In this document: positions 54,085 to 61,812 of the stretch, in pieces
Layout of the letters: every line of letters starts with the position of its first letter
Position numbering within the stretch: the first letter of the stretch is position 1
NCBI RefSeq assembly: GCF_011516635.5
Contig: NZ_CP096255.1
Coordinates: forward strand, 8,133,501 to 8,197,500
DNA: 64,000 bases
Direction: 5' to 3'
From: Bradyrhizobium barranii subsp. apii
Lineage (GTDB): Bacteria; Pseudomonadota; Alphaproteobacteria; Rhizobiales; Xanthobacteraceae
Notes under the pieces: generated by a model
Database searches by the model: none
Seen by the model: only the letters and a program-made list of their open reading frames with translations
Told to the model about the DNA's origin: nothing
Made by a program: the position numbers and the translations under genes

Positions 54085-54219
54085 ATGTTTAAGGGCTTAA
54101 TGGCAGCGCTTGTGGCGCTGATCAGCACACTGCAACTGGATCGATACCTGACCAACGGTCGGTACACCGACGCGGCCATGGATATGCTGCGGCAAATCAG
54201 GCGCGCGTTTGGATTTTGA
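54085..54219 (+). CDS. Small protein (44 residues), unknown
   Basis: A 44-residue frame: a short hydrophobic N terminus (MFKGLMAALVALISTLQL) and a charged, amphipathic C terminus ('DAAMDMLRQIRRAFGF'). CAGGAGAGG six bases before the ATG is a strong ribosome-binding site. It is the first of several tiny genes in this spacer. It could be a membrane-associated peptide, but no family is recognised. Confidence 0.6.
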   Translation: MFKGLMAALVALISTLQLDRYLTNGRYTDAAMDMLRQIRRAFGF

Positions 54220-54246
54220 GGTGCACTGGACGATTTGAGGCCGGTG

Positions 54247-54453
54247 ATGAAGGGCATCCCATGGACTGATCTCGACGCGGAGGAGCAACGCGCCATTGCG
54301 ATATTGGGCGCCGGGCTCTCCATCGAGCTGTGTGCCCCCGTCGCTCTCTCAAGATTGAAGCGGCTCGGGCTGATCGCAGGGTCTCAATTGACCGCTGCTG
54401 CGCACGAGCTGCGGAGGCGCGTTGTTCTGGAAGAACTCAGTGCGCGGGATTGA
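54247..54453 (+). CDS. Small protein (68 residues), unknown
   Basis: A 68-residue frame with 'WTDLDAEEQRAIAILGAGLSIELCAPVALSRLKRLGLIAGSQLTAAAHELRRRV': a short helical protein whose 'L.rLk..GLi......T.aG..l' pattern resembles a small winged-helix or regulator-like unit. TGAGG lies five bases before the ATG at 54247. It follows the 44-residue gene by 27 bp and may be co-transcribed. Function unknown. Confidence 0.6.
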   Translation: MKGIPWTDLDAEEQRAIAILGAGLSIELCAPVALSRLKRLGLIAGSQLTAAAHELRRRVVLEELSARD

Positions 54454-54532
54454 GCCGCGTAACCAATTGGCACGCTCGATCCTCGCCTGGTCGGGAGTGC
54501 CTTGACGGGGCTAACAAGGCGTGGGGAGTTTG

Positions 54533-54736
54533 ATGGTGGCAGGTGCAATTGAGCTGATCGTGGAGGGATACGTTTCCCTCAGGGACCAAGCAACTCTTGA
54601 TGAGCTTCGGACACAGCGCCGCAAACTTATCGCAGATCTCGATGCATGTACCGGGATCGACTGCACGAGTACGATCCGACAGATCGAGGAAGACATCGTC
54701 GTGATTGAGGCCGGGCTGGCGCGGTTGGCGGCCTAG
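54533..54736 (+). CDS. Small protein (67 residues), unknown
   Basis: A 67-residue frame with heptad-like spacing ('LIVEGYVSLRDQATLDELRTQRRKLIADLDAC' and 'IRQIEEDIVVIEAGLARL'), probably a two-helix coiled coil, with two Cys. GGGGAG precedes the ATG at 54533 by five bases; a GTG at 54521 is possible. No family is recognised. Confidence 0.6.
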   Translation: MVAGAIELIVEGYVSLRDQATLDELRTQRRKLIADLDACTGIDCTSTIRQIEEDIVVIEAGLARLAA

Positions 54737-54748
54737 TCGGCCGGATGT

Positions 54749-54991
54749 TCAGAGATTGCCCGGTGTCGTATCGGCAACGCTGCACTCGGTGTGGATCAGG
54801 TCCTTCTTGGTCACCCGCACGCTGCCAAGATAATAACCTCGCTCCTGGACGGCTGCCTTGATCTCGTCGCTGACCTTGAGAACTCTCGCTCTGCTCTTGC
54901 GCCATTTGTTGGAAGAGTAGAGCGCGGGCATCGGAGAGCCGTTGCTGACGACGAGGAAGTCCCGCTTGCCATTGCGATAGACATCAAACAT
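54749..54991 (-). CDS. Small protein (80 residues), unknown
   Basis: An 80-residue minus-strand frame: 'MFDVYRNGKRDFLVVSNGSPMPALYSSNKWRKSRARVLKVSDEIKAAVQERGYYLGSVRV', a basic, probably beta-rich N-terminal half. It is convergent with the 67-residue gene, 12 bp apart. GGGGATAGG is just upstream of the ATG at 54991. Function unknown. Confidence 0.6.
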   Translation of the reverse strand: MFDVYRNGKRDFLVVSNGSPMPALYSSNKWRKSRARVLKVSDEIKAAVQERGYYLGSVRVTKKDLIHTECSVADTTPGNL

Positions 54992-55247
54992 GTCCTATCC
55001 CCGTAGATAATATCAATAAGAGAAAATATGTTTCGTCACGATAGCTCCAGCTTAGTGGCTTAAATGCTTGAGCGGGTGGTAATCTGGGATGGCGGCCTGT
55101 GAATGTCGGGAAGAATGCTGGTTGCAGCTAAGCGATCAGCTCAGATTTCTGCTCTATGTTGTTATCATGCCACGCCAAGCCGCTTCAACGCGTGGCCTCG
55201 TTTGCCTTTGGGACCCCACAAGGGGAGAAGGGAAGAAGGGTGCCTCG

Positions 55248-56891
55248 CTAGGCGAGCGTACGCTTCTCGAATTCCCCCGCCAGCACCCGCCATTGAAACA
55301 GCGGCGAATCCGTTGGCGGCGAGAGTTCCGGCGTCCAGCCGGTGAGCTTCTCAATCACATAGGTATCCGTCAGAACGCCGCGCCAGCGACGTTCGACCTG
55401 GTCGAGCTGCTCGCGCTTCGCCGGGATCGATCCCCACACCGGTGCGCGATTGTCCGGCTCTCGCCCGACATAGATGCCTGCATGCCCGCTGATCCGATCC
55501 ATGCCGGGATCGCGAAAACCCTGGAAGCGGCCGCGTTCGTTTATCTCGACGACGGGCACGCGGCCCCTGAACAACCAGCGCATCATCGCGTAGGTGCGAT
55601 AGTCCGTGGTCGCGATCCAGGTCGCGCCGGTCTCGTCGAGCGCGGCCTGCGCACGCGCAGCTACCTGCTCGTAGCCGGCCTCGGCGCCGATCGGGTCGAT
55701 CTTGCCGAGGAGATTCCAGGGCGCGGCGACGTAGTACAGGAACACGATGACGACGAAGGCGATCCCCGTGACGACCGCCGTGTTGAGCCAGAAGATGCTC
55801 GACCGGATCATCCGCGCCGACCAGTGCTCGCGCGACAGCATGACGAGGTTGACCGCGGCGGCGGCAAAGCCGACCGGCCACATGAACATCGGCCAGGTGT
55901 CGCCGACCCTGAGCGTCGTCGACTTGAAGAAGAAATAGAGGAACGGCACCAGCACCGCGGTCGACAGCAGGATCGCGACCGGCTCGCGCGTGCGATAGCC
56001 GCGCCACGCCGTCATCCCGAGGCCTGACAGCACGACCGGCAGCATGACAAAGCCGACCAGGCCGAATTGCAGGCCGATGTAATCGCCGATCGTGCGCAGC
56101 GAGATGCCGTAATTGGCGGTGGCCCGCACGCCCTGGAAACGGAACGAGGCCCAGTCGTGCTGCGCGTTCCAGATCAGCACCGGGGAGAACACGGCAATCG
56201 CGATCAGCACCGCGAGATAGGGGTAAGGACTGCGCAGCCAGCGCCAGCGCCAATCCGGCACCAGCAGAAACGCGGCGACCGCCGGCGCGAACATGATCGC
56301 GGTGAATTTCGACAGCATCGACAGCCCGGCGAACAGGCCCGCCGCCAGCCACCAGCGTCCGTCGCCGCCCTGCGCGAGCCGCACCAGGGCCCACATCATC
56401 GCCACCGCGAACGGGATCATGGCAACGTCCGGTGCGACCTTGGCCATCAGCAGGCCGTAATAGAGCGCAGCCTCCGGCATCAGCACCGCGAACATGATGG
56501 CGCGCGCATCATGAGTGAGGCGGCGGACGATGTCGGCGAGCAGCAGCTGCGTCACCAGCATCGCGACGATGCCGCCGAAGCGGACGCCGAGCACGGTGTC
56601 GCCGAAGATCGCGGTACCAAAACGGATGAACCAGGCGATCATGGGGGGATGATCGAGGAAGCTGAGCGCTACCTCCTTCGACCAGGTCCAGTAATAGGCC
56701 TCGTCGGTGCGCAGCTCGATGGCGGAGGCGTAGACGATGCGCAGCAGCGTCATCGCGGCGATGACGAGCACGGCCACGACGAGGGGCCGGCGCACGGCGC
56801 CGGCTGGGGGCGTAGTGATATCAGGGGCTGTCGTCACGGCCGCGCTTTTCGCCAACCTGGGAGGGGGAGTCAATGCGGGGGCGTCGCGCAT
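55248..56891 (-). CDS. GT39-type dolichyl/undecaprenyl-phosphate glycosyltransferase
   Basis: A 547-residue integral membrane protein of the ArnT/PMT_2 (GT39) type. The first luminal loop has 'IELRTDEAYYWTWSKEVALSFLDHPPMIAWFI', with the key DE/HPP motif; about 11 membrane helices follow, then a C-terminal periplasmic domain of about 130 residues. Such enzymes add sugars from lipid-linked donors to lipid A or proteins. The acceptor is unknown. It is a single gene, bounded by small genes on one side and a repeat on the other. Confidence 0.85.
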   Translation of the reverse strand: MRDAPALTPPPRLAKSAAVTTAPDITTPPAGAVRRPLVVAVLVIAAMTLLRIVYASAIELRTDEAYYWTWSKEVALSFLDHPPMIAWFIRFGTAIFGDTVLGVRFGGIVAMLVTQLLLADIVRRLTHDARAIMFAVLMPEAALYYGLLMAKVAPDVAMIPFAVAMMWALVRLAQGGDGRWWLAAGLFAGLSMLSKFTAIMFAPAVAAFLLVPDWRWRWLRSPYPYLAVLIAIAVFSPVLIWNAQHDWASFRFQGVRATANYGISLRTIGDYIGLQFGLVGFVMLPVVLSGLGMTAWRGYRTREPVAILLSTAVLVPFLYFFFKSTTLRVGDTWPMFMWPVGFAAAAVNLVMLSREHWSARMIRSSIFWLNTAVVTGIAFVVIVFLYYVAAPWNLLGKIDPIGAEAGYEQVAARAQAALDETGATWIATTDYRTYAMMRWLFRGRVPVVEINERGRFQGFRDPGMDRISGHAGIYVGREPDNRAPVWGSIPAKREQLDQVERRWRGVLTDTYVIEKLTGWTPELSPPTDSPLFQWRVLAGEFEKRTLA

Positions 56892-57191
56892 ATCGCTGTC
56901 GTCCCGGGGCGCGACATAGTCGCGAGCCCGGGACCCATAGCCACAGGGAGGAGTCGTGGCGCGAACTGGTAACCACGAGTCTTCGTCAAATCCGATCCTG
57001 TGGCTATGGATCCCGGATCGCCGCGCCGCTTCGCGGCGCTTGTCCGGGACGACAGCGGTGGGTGTGGCGCGCGCCTTTGCCCACCCTACGGTTCGGTAAC
57101 CTTGCCGCGCATGTGATCAGGCCAGCTGTCCGCCCCTGGAATTAAACGCTACGCTGGCTGTTCTCCTTCATGAACTGATACAAACCGAATC
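56892..57191. repeat. Intergenic region with palindromic repeat (GCTGTCGTCCCGG type)
   Basis: 300 bp between divergent genes, with no gene. The element at about 56895-57056 opens GCTGTCGTCCCGG and closes CCGGGACGACAGC, its exact complement; inside, CATAGCCACAGG pairs with CCTGTGGCTATG. Most of it can fold as a long hairpin. The cyclase promoter must lie in the last 130 bp. Confidence 0.8.
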
Positions 57192-58922
57192 ATGGCCACC
57201 GCATCCTCACGATTGTCCGAACTGTCCCGCGCGACCAGCATGCGGCAGGTTCGGCTCGTCTGCGGCGTCATCCTGTTCTCCTACGTGGTGAGCCATTTCC
57301 TCAACCATGCGCTCGGCAACATCTCGGTCGATGCCATGGAGATCGGGGTCTACTATCACACGGCGTTCTGGCGGTTCCTCCCCATCGCGATCGTGTTCTA
57401 TACGGCCGCGCTCACGCATATGGGGCTCGGCATCTACGCACTCTATCAGCGCCGCCAGTTCCGCTGGCGGACGATCGAGCCGCTCCAGCTCGTGCTGGGC
57501 CTGAGCATCCCGGCCCTCGTCATGGCGCATGTGATCGGCGTCCGGCTCGGCTACACGCTGTACGGACACCAGAAGCTCTATCCGCAGGAACTCTATCTGT
57601 TCTTCGTCACCTCGAACCGCATCTGGACCATGACGGTCCTGCTGATCATCGCCTGGGTCCATGGCTGCATCGGCATCTATTTCTGGCTGCGCCTGAAACC
57701 GTTCTTCGCGCGCGCCGCGCCCTATCTGCTCGCCGCCGCCGTGCTGATCCCGACGCTGTCGCTGCTCGGCGTCTACCAGGGCGGACGCAGTGTCCAGATC
57801 GAGGTCGACGACGGCGAATGGCGCACGCACAATCTCACCCGTCGCCAGCTCGGCTCGACCGCGGAAGCGGCGACGCTCGACCGCATCACCGGCGGCCTCA
57901 CCATCGGCTATGTCGGCCTGCTCGGACTGGCGCTGGCGGCACGCGGCGTGCGCGCCTTGCGCGAGCGGCGCCGCGGCATGATCGCGCTGTCCTACGGCAA
58001 CGGCAAGACGGTGCGCGTGCCGAAGGGTCTCTCCGTGCTGGAGGCGAGCCTGCGCCACAATGTGCCGCATGCCAGCGTCTGTGGCGGCCGCGCCCGCTGC
58101 TCGACCTGCCGCATCCGCATCATCGGTGACCATGCCGCCCTGCCCGAGCCGTCGCAGCGCGAGGCCTTCGTGCTCGCGCGCGTCGGCACCGCCGATCCCT
58201 CGATCCGGCTTGCCTGCCAGCTGCGACCGGACTCCGACCTCTCCTTCTTCCAGCTGTTCACGCCCCACACGCATTCGGCGGACGGGCAGACCTCGACATC
58301 GGCCAGAATCGGCCAGGAGCGCTACCTCGTCAGCCTGTTCGTAGACATGCGCGGTTCGACGCAACTCGCCGAAAAGCGGCTGCCGTTCGACACCGTCTTC
58401 ATCGTCAACCGCTTCCTCGGCGCCGTCTCGCGGGCCGTGATCGAGAATGGCGGCCAGCCGAACCAGTTCGTCGGCGACGGCATGCTGGCGCTGTTCGGGC
58501 TGTCAGCCGATCCGGAAACCGCCTGCCGGCAAGCACTGAAGGCTGCCGCCAGCATCGCCACGCATATCGACGAGCTCAACGAGCTCCTGAGCCACGATCT
58601 CCGCCAACCGATCCGCTTCGGCATCGGCATTCACGGCGGCGAGGTCATCATCGGCGACATCGGCTATCGCGATCACATCGTCTTCACCGCGCTCGGCGAT
58701 GCCGTCAACGTCGCCGCCCGGCTCCAGGACATGACCAAGACACTGGCCTGCGAAGCAATCGTCTCGGAGGAGGTCCGCCGTACCGCGGGCCTTGCCGACG
58801 ATGCGCTGCCGCAGCAGGAGGTCGCGATCCGCGGCCGCGACGAGCCCCTGGCCGTGCGCGTGGTTGCGGACACGAGGCAGCTGTCGGCGCTGGTTGACCG
58901 AAGCGAGCGCGTCGCAGCTTGA
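57192..58922 (+). CDS. Adenylate cyclase with membrane domain and 2Fe-2S ferredoxin
   Basis: A 576-residue three-part protein. The N-terminal 250 residues form six membrane helices with His pairs ('SHFLNHA' at 34-40, His76, His113, His157), recalling haem-b membrane anchors of succinate dehydrogenase/fumarate reductase. A plant-type ferredoxin domain follows, with Cys297, Cys303, Cys306 and Cys342 holding [2Fe-2S]. The last 200 residues are a class-III cyclase: metal Asp385 in 'LFVDMRGST' and Asp429 in 'FVGDGMLALFG'. Redox or quinone state is probably sensed and turned into cAMP. It is a single gene. Confidence 0.9.
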   Translation: MATASSRLSELSRATSMRQVRLVCGVILFSYVVSHFLNHALGNISVDAMEIGVYYHTAFWRFLPIAIVFYTAALTHMGLGIYALYQRRQFRWRTIEPLQLVLGLSIPALVMAHVIGVRLGYTLYGHQKLYPQELYLFFVTSNRIWTMTVLLIIAWVHGCIGIYFWLRLKPFFARAAPYLLAAAVLIPTLSLLGVYQGGRSVQIEVDDGEWRTHNLTRRQLGSTAEAATLDRITGGLTIGYVGLLGLALAARGVRALRERRRGMIALSYGNGKTVRVPKGLSVLEASLRHNVPHASVCGGRARCSTCRIRIIGDHAALPEPSQREAFVLARVGTADPSIRLACQLRPDSDLSFFQLFTPHTHSADGQTSTSARIGQERYLVSLFVDMRGSTQLAEKRLPFDTVFIVNRFLGAVSRAVIENGGQPNQFVGDGMLALFGLSADPETACRQALKAAASIATHIDELNELLSHDLRQPIRFGIGIHGGEVIIGDIGYRDHIVFTALGDAVNVAARLQDMTKTLACEAIVSEEVRRTAGLADDALPQQEVAIRGRDEPLAVRVVADTRQLSALVDRSERVAA

Positions 58923-58930
58923 TTCTTCAC

Positions 58931-58953
58931 CTCTCCCCGCTTGCGGGGAGAGG
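58931..58953 (+). terminator. Hairpin after the cyclase gene
   Basis: CTCTCCCCGCTTGCGGGGAGAGG forms a perfect 9-bp stem with a four-base loop, 8 bases after the cyclase stop. It shares 20 bases with the hairpin between the P450 genes. No T run follows, so it may stop transcription weakly or stabilise the 3' end. Confidence 0.45.
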
Positions 58954-59139
58954 GATTGCACTTTCACTGCGGCTACAGCTCGGCAATCTCGTTACGAACG
59001 TAACACCGCGTTGCTGCAACGCAGCGACATGGGCCTGCTGCGAAAGCACGAATTGACTTCATCTCAATCGTTGCGACAGATGAGCGCGGGATCGCGGTGA
59101 TGACCGCGGTCCAACGAAAAGCTCCGGGAGGAGACGAGA

Positions 59140-60337
59140 ATGTTCGATCGACGCGACCTGCTCAAAGGAGCGGGCCTTGCCGCTATGGCGGCCACACTGA
59201 ATTCCACCAAGGCGCTGGCACTCGACACCGTCACGCTTCCCTTCGCCAATGGCGAGCGGCCGCTGGTGAAATATCCGCAGAAGCGGCCGATGATCGGCCT
59301 GACCAGCCGGCCGCCGCAGCTCGAGACGCCGTTCGATCTTCAACGACGGTCCGATCACGCCGAATAACGCGTTCTTCGTCCGCTATCACCTCTCGGACCT
59401 GCCCTACAATCTGGATCCCGACAAGTTCACGCTCGAGGTCAAGGGCAAGGTCGACAAGCCGCTCAAGCTGTCGCTCAAGGACATCAGGAAAATGAAGGCG
59501 ACCGAGATCGTCGCCGTCAACCAGTGCTCCGGCAACAGCCGCGGCTTCTCCGAGCCGCGTGTCGCCGGTGGCCAGCTCGCCAATGGCGCCATGGGCAATG
59601 CGCGCTGGCGCGGCGTGCCGCTGAAGGCCGTGCTCGAGATGGCGGGCGTGCAGAGCGGCGCCAAGCAGGTCACCTTCAACGGCATGGACGGCCCCGTCAG
59701 CGACAAGACGCCCGATTTCGTCAAGGCGCTCGATCTCGATCACGCCACCGACGGCGAGGTGATGCTGGCCTATGGCATGAACGGCGAGGACCTGCCGTTC
59801 CTCAACGGCTTCCCGCTGCGCCTGATCGTGCCCGGCTATTACGGCACCTACTGGGTCAAGCACCTCAACGAGATCACCGTCATCGACAATGTCTATGACG
59901 GCTTCTGGATGAAGTCGGCCTATCGCATTCCGGACACGCCGAACAATGCGGTCGAGCCGGGCACCGCGCCGAAGGCGACGATCCCGATCAACCGCTTCAC
60001 CATCCGGTCCTTCATCACCAGCGTTCCCGATGGCGCCAAGCTGAAGGCCGGCGGCACGACGCTGCGCGGCATCGCCTTCGACGGCGGCAAGGGCATCAAG
60101 GACGTCCAGGTTTCCACCGACGGCGGCAAGACCTGGGTCAGCGCCAAGCTCGGCAAGGATCTCGGCAAATACTCATTCCGTGAATGGAAGCTGCCGGTGA
60201 AGCTCGCGGCGGGCGCCCACGAGCTCAAGGTGCGCGCCACCGGCAATGGCGGCGAGACCCAGCCGGATGCGCCACGCTGGAACCCGGCGGGTTATCTACG
60301 CAACGTCGTCGAAACCGTCCGCGTCAACGTGGCCTGA
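59140..60337 (+). pseudogene. sorA: Sulfite dehydrogenase molybdenum subunit SorA, frameshifted
   Basis: The start at 59140 (GGGAGGAG before it) gives a Tat signal 'RRDLLKGAGLAAMAATL' and about 70 residues, then hits a stop at 59365. Shifting frame near 59332-59336 restores 'IFNDGPITPNNAFFVRYHLSDLPYNLDPDKF' and the full sulfite oxidase sequence to 60337, with the molybdenum-ligand Cys in 'VNQCSGNSRGF' and a C-terminal Ig-like dimer domain ('AGAHELKVRATGNGGE'). The break looks like loss of two bases (a TC) at TTC-TCG. SorA oxidises sulfite and passes electrons to SorB. As written it makes no full protein; a sequencing error is possible. Confidence 0.8.
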
Positions 60338-60349
60338 GGGAGAATGATC

Positions 60350-60658
60350 ATGCAGCGCACCGTTCTCCTCGCCATCTCACTCGCCGTCGCCGCCATGGTC
60401 GGTTCGGCCCTTGCAGCGCCGCTCAACTACAAGACGCCCGACGAGGTCGCCGCCTTCAAGCCGGGCCCCAATCTCGAGGTCGTGCAGGGCAATTGCAGCG
60501 CCTGCCACTCGGCCGATTACGTCAACACGCAGCCGCCGATGAAGGACAAGAAAGGTTTTTGGCAGGCCGAGGTGACCAAGATGATCAAGGTCTATGGCGC
60601 CCCGATCGACGATGCCGATGTCGGCAAGATCGTCGATTATCTGGCCGCGACTTATTGA
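60350..60658 (+). CDS. sorB: Sulfite dehydrogenase cytochrome subunit SorB
   Basis: A 102-residue c-type cytochrome with a signal peptide (1-23). The haem motif is C49-x2-C52-H53 ('NCSACHSADYVNTQPPM'); Met64 is the likely sixth ligand. It is the electron acceptor of SorA and passes electrons to cytochrome c. It lies 12 bp after the end of the sorA frame; AGGGAG seven bases ahead favours the ATG at 60350 over the one at 60344. With sorA broken, sorB may be a relic. Confidence 0.9.
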   Translation: MQRTVLLAISLAVAAMVGSALAAPLNYKTPDEVAAFKPGPNLEVVQGNCSACHSADYVNTQPPMKDKKGFWQAEVTKMIKVYGAPIDDADVGKIVDYLAATY

Positions 60659-60865
60659 CGGATGGCGCGCGGCGTGCCGATCAATTGACCGCGAAACGGG
60701 CAAAATCGGCAAAAACGCTGCGAAGTTGAGCGGAATTCGGCGAAATGCCGATATGGTTTGAGCTACCAAGCCGGCCACATTCCGCGATCCTGTTAGGACC
60801 GAACCGGCCGGTTGGCGGGGACTGGCGGTTCGAGATCTCGGAGGAAGACCCGCGGAGAAGACGTG

Positions 60866-61066
60866 ATGGCTAAAGGTACGGTCAAGTGGTTCAACCCGAC
60901 GAAGGGTTATGGATTTATCCAGCCTGCGTCGGGCGGCAAGGATGTGTTCGTGCATATCTCGGCAGTGCAGAAAGCCGGTCTGTCGTCCCTGAACGAAGGA
61001 CAGACGGTGGAATACGAAGAGATCGCAAACCGGGGCAAGACCTCCGCAGAGAACCTCAAAGTATAA
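60866..61066 (+). CDS. Cold-shock protein, CspA family
   Basis: A 66-residue OB-fold cold-shock protein: RNP1 'KGYGFIQP' and RNP2 'DVFVHIS', and 'GTVKWFNPTKGYGF' at the N terminus. It binds single-stranded RNA or DNA and melts structure. Lengthened loops (e.g. 'ASGGKD') are typical of alphaproteobacterial Csps. It has a leader of over 100 bp, where cold-dependent control often acts. A hairpin with an A/T tail follows the stop. Confidence 0.93.
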   Translation: MAKGTVKWFNPTKGYGFIQPASGGKDVFVHISAVQKAGLSSLNEGQTVEYEEIANRGKTSAENLKV

Positions 61067-61124
61067 GCCCGGCAGCCTTTGCTGCCTCCCGGATCTGTCC
61101 GGGAGCCGGGCCAAAAAAATTTTA
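61067..61124 (+). terminator. Terminator after the cold-shock gene
   Basis: GCCCGGC at 61067-61073 pairs with GCCGGGC at 61105-61111, and two further stems lie inside (GGCAGC/GCTGCC and TCCCGG/CCGGGA), followed by CAAAAAAATTTT. The nested hairpins and A/T tail make a plausible intrinsic terminator, although the T run is short. Confidence 0.55.
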
Positions 61125-61236
61125 GAAGACGGCCAGTGCATTCGACGACAGGCGTTGCGATTGCACACGGAGAGCTATTTTCCCGCGAAGACCGCTCGTT
61201 CAACGCCACAGCAATGACAATCGCGACGGCCCTTCG

Positions 61237-61698
61237 TTAGTCCACCGGCAATGGTGCGTCGCGCTTGATCTCTTCCATCACGGCATAGGTTCGCGTCTCG
61301 CGCACGCCCGGCATCGACAGCAACGTCTCGCCGAGAAAGCGTCGATAGGCGGTCATGTCCGCAAGCCGCGCCTTCACAAGATAGTCGAAGCCGCCTGCAA
61401 CCATGTGACACTCCAGCACCTCGGGCGCGAGTTTCACCGCGCGCGCGAACCGCTCGAAAATGTCGGGCGTGGTCTTGTCGAGCAGCACCTCGACGAACAC
61501 CAGAAGCCCCAGGCCGAGCCGGTGCGGATTGAGCCGCGCGCCGTAGCCCTCGACAAAGCCCTCCCGCTGCAACCGCTTCAGCCGCTCGCCGACCGAGGTC
61601 GGCGACAGCCCGATGCGTTCGGCGAGCTCGACATTGGCGATGCGCCCGTCCTGCTGCAGAATTGAGAGAATCTTCCGGTCGATTCGATCGAGTTCCAT
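61237..61698 (-). CDS. putR: Lrp/AsnC family regulator, likely PutR
   Basis: A 153-residue Lrp-type regulator: N-terminal helix-turn-helix 'LDRIDRKILSILQQDGRIANVELAERIGLSPTSVGERLKRLQREGFVEGY' and a C-terminal RAM domain with 'HMVAGGFDYLVKARLADM'. It is divergent from putA with 114 bp between the starts, the arrangement known for PutR, the proline-responsive activator of putA in Rhizobiales. The name is by analogy with that arrangement. Confidence 0.88.
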   Translation of the reverse strand: MELDRIDRKILSILQQDGRIANVELAERIGLSPTSVGERLKRLQREGFVEGYGARLNPHRLGLGLLVFVEVLLDKTTPDIFERFARAVKLAPEVLECHMVAGGFDYLVKARLADMTAYRRFLGETLLSMPGVRETRTYAVMEEIKRDAPLPVD

Positions 61699-61812
61699 AT
61701 TTTATGCGGCCAATACGCCAATGATCTTCATTTCCTAAGGCAAATTGGCTAACTTGTCTATCGAACTACGGTCTAGCGGGCCTTATCCTGGATTCGAGCC
61801 ACAGGACACGCC

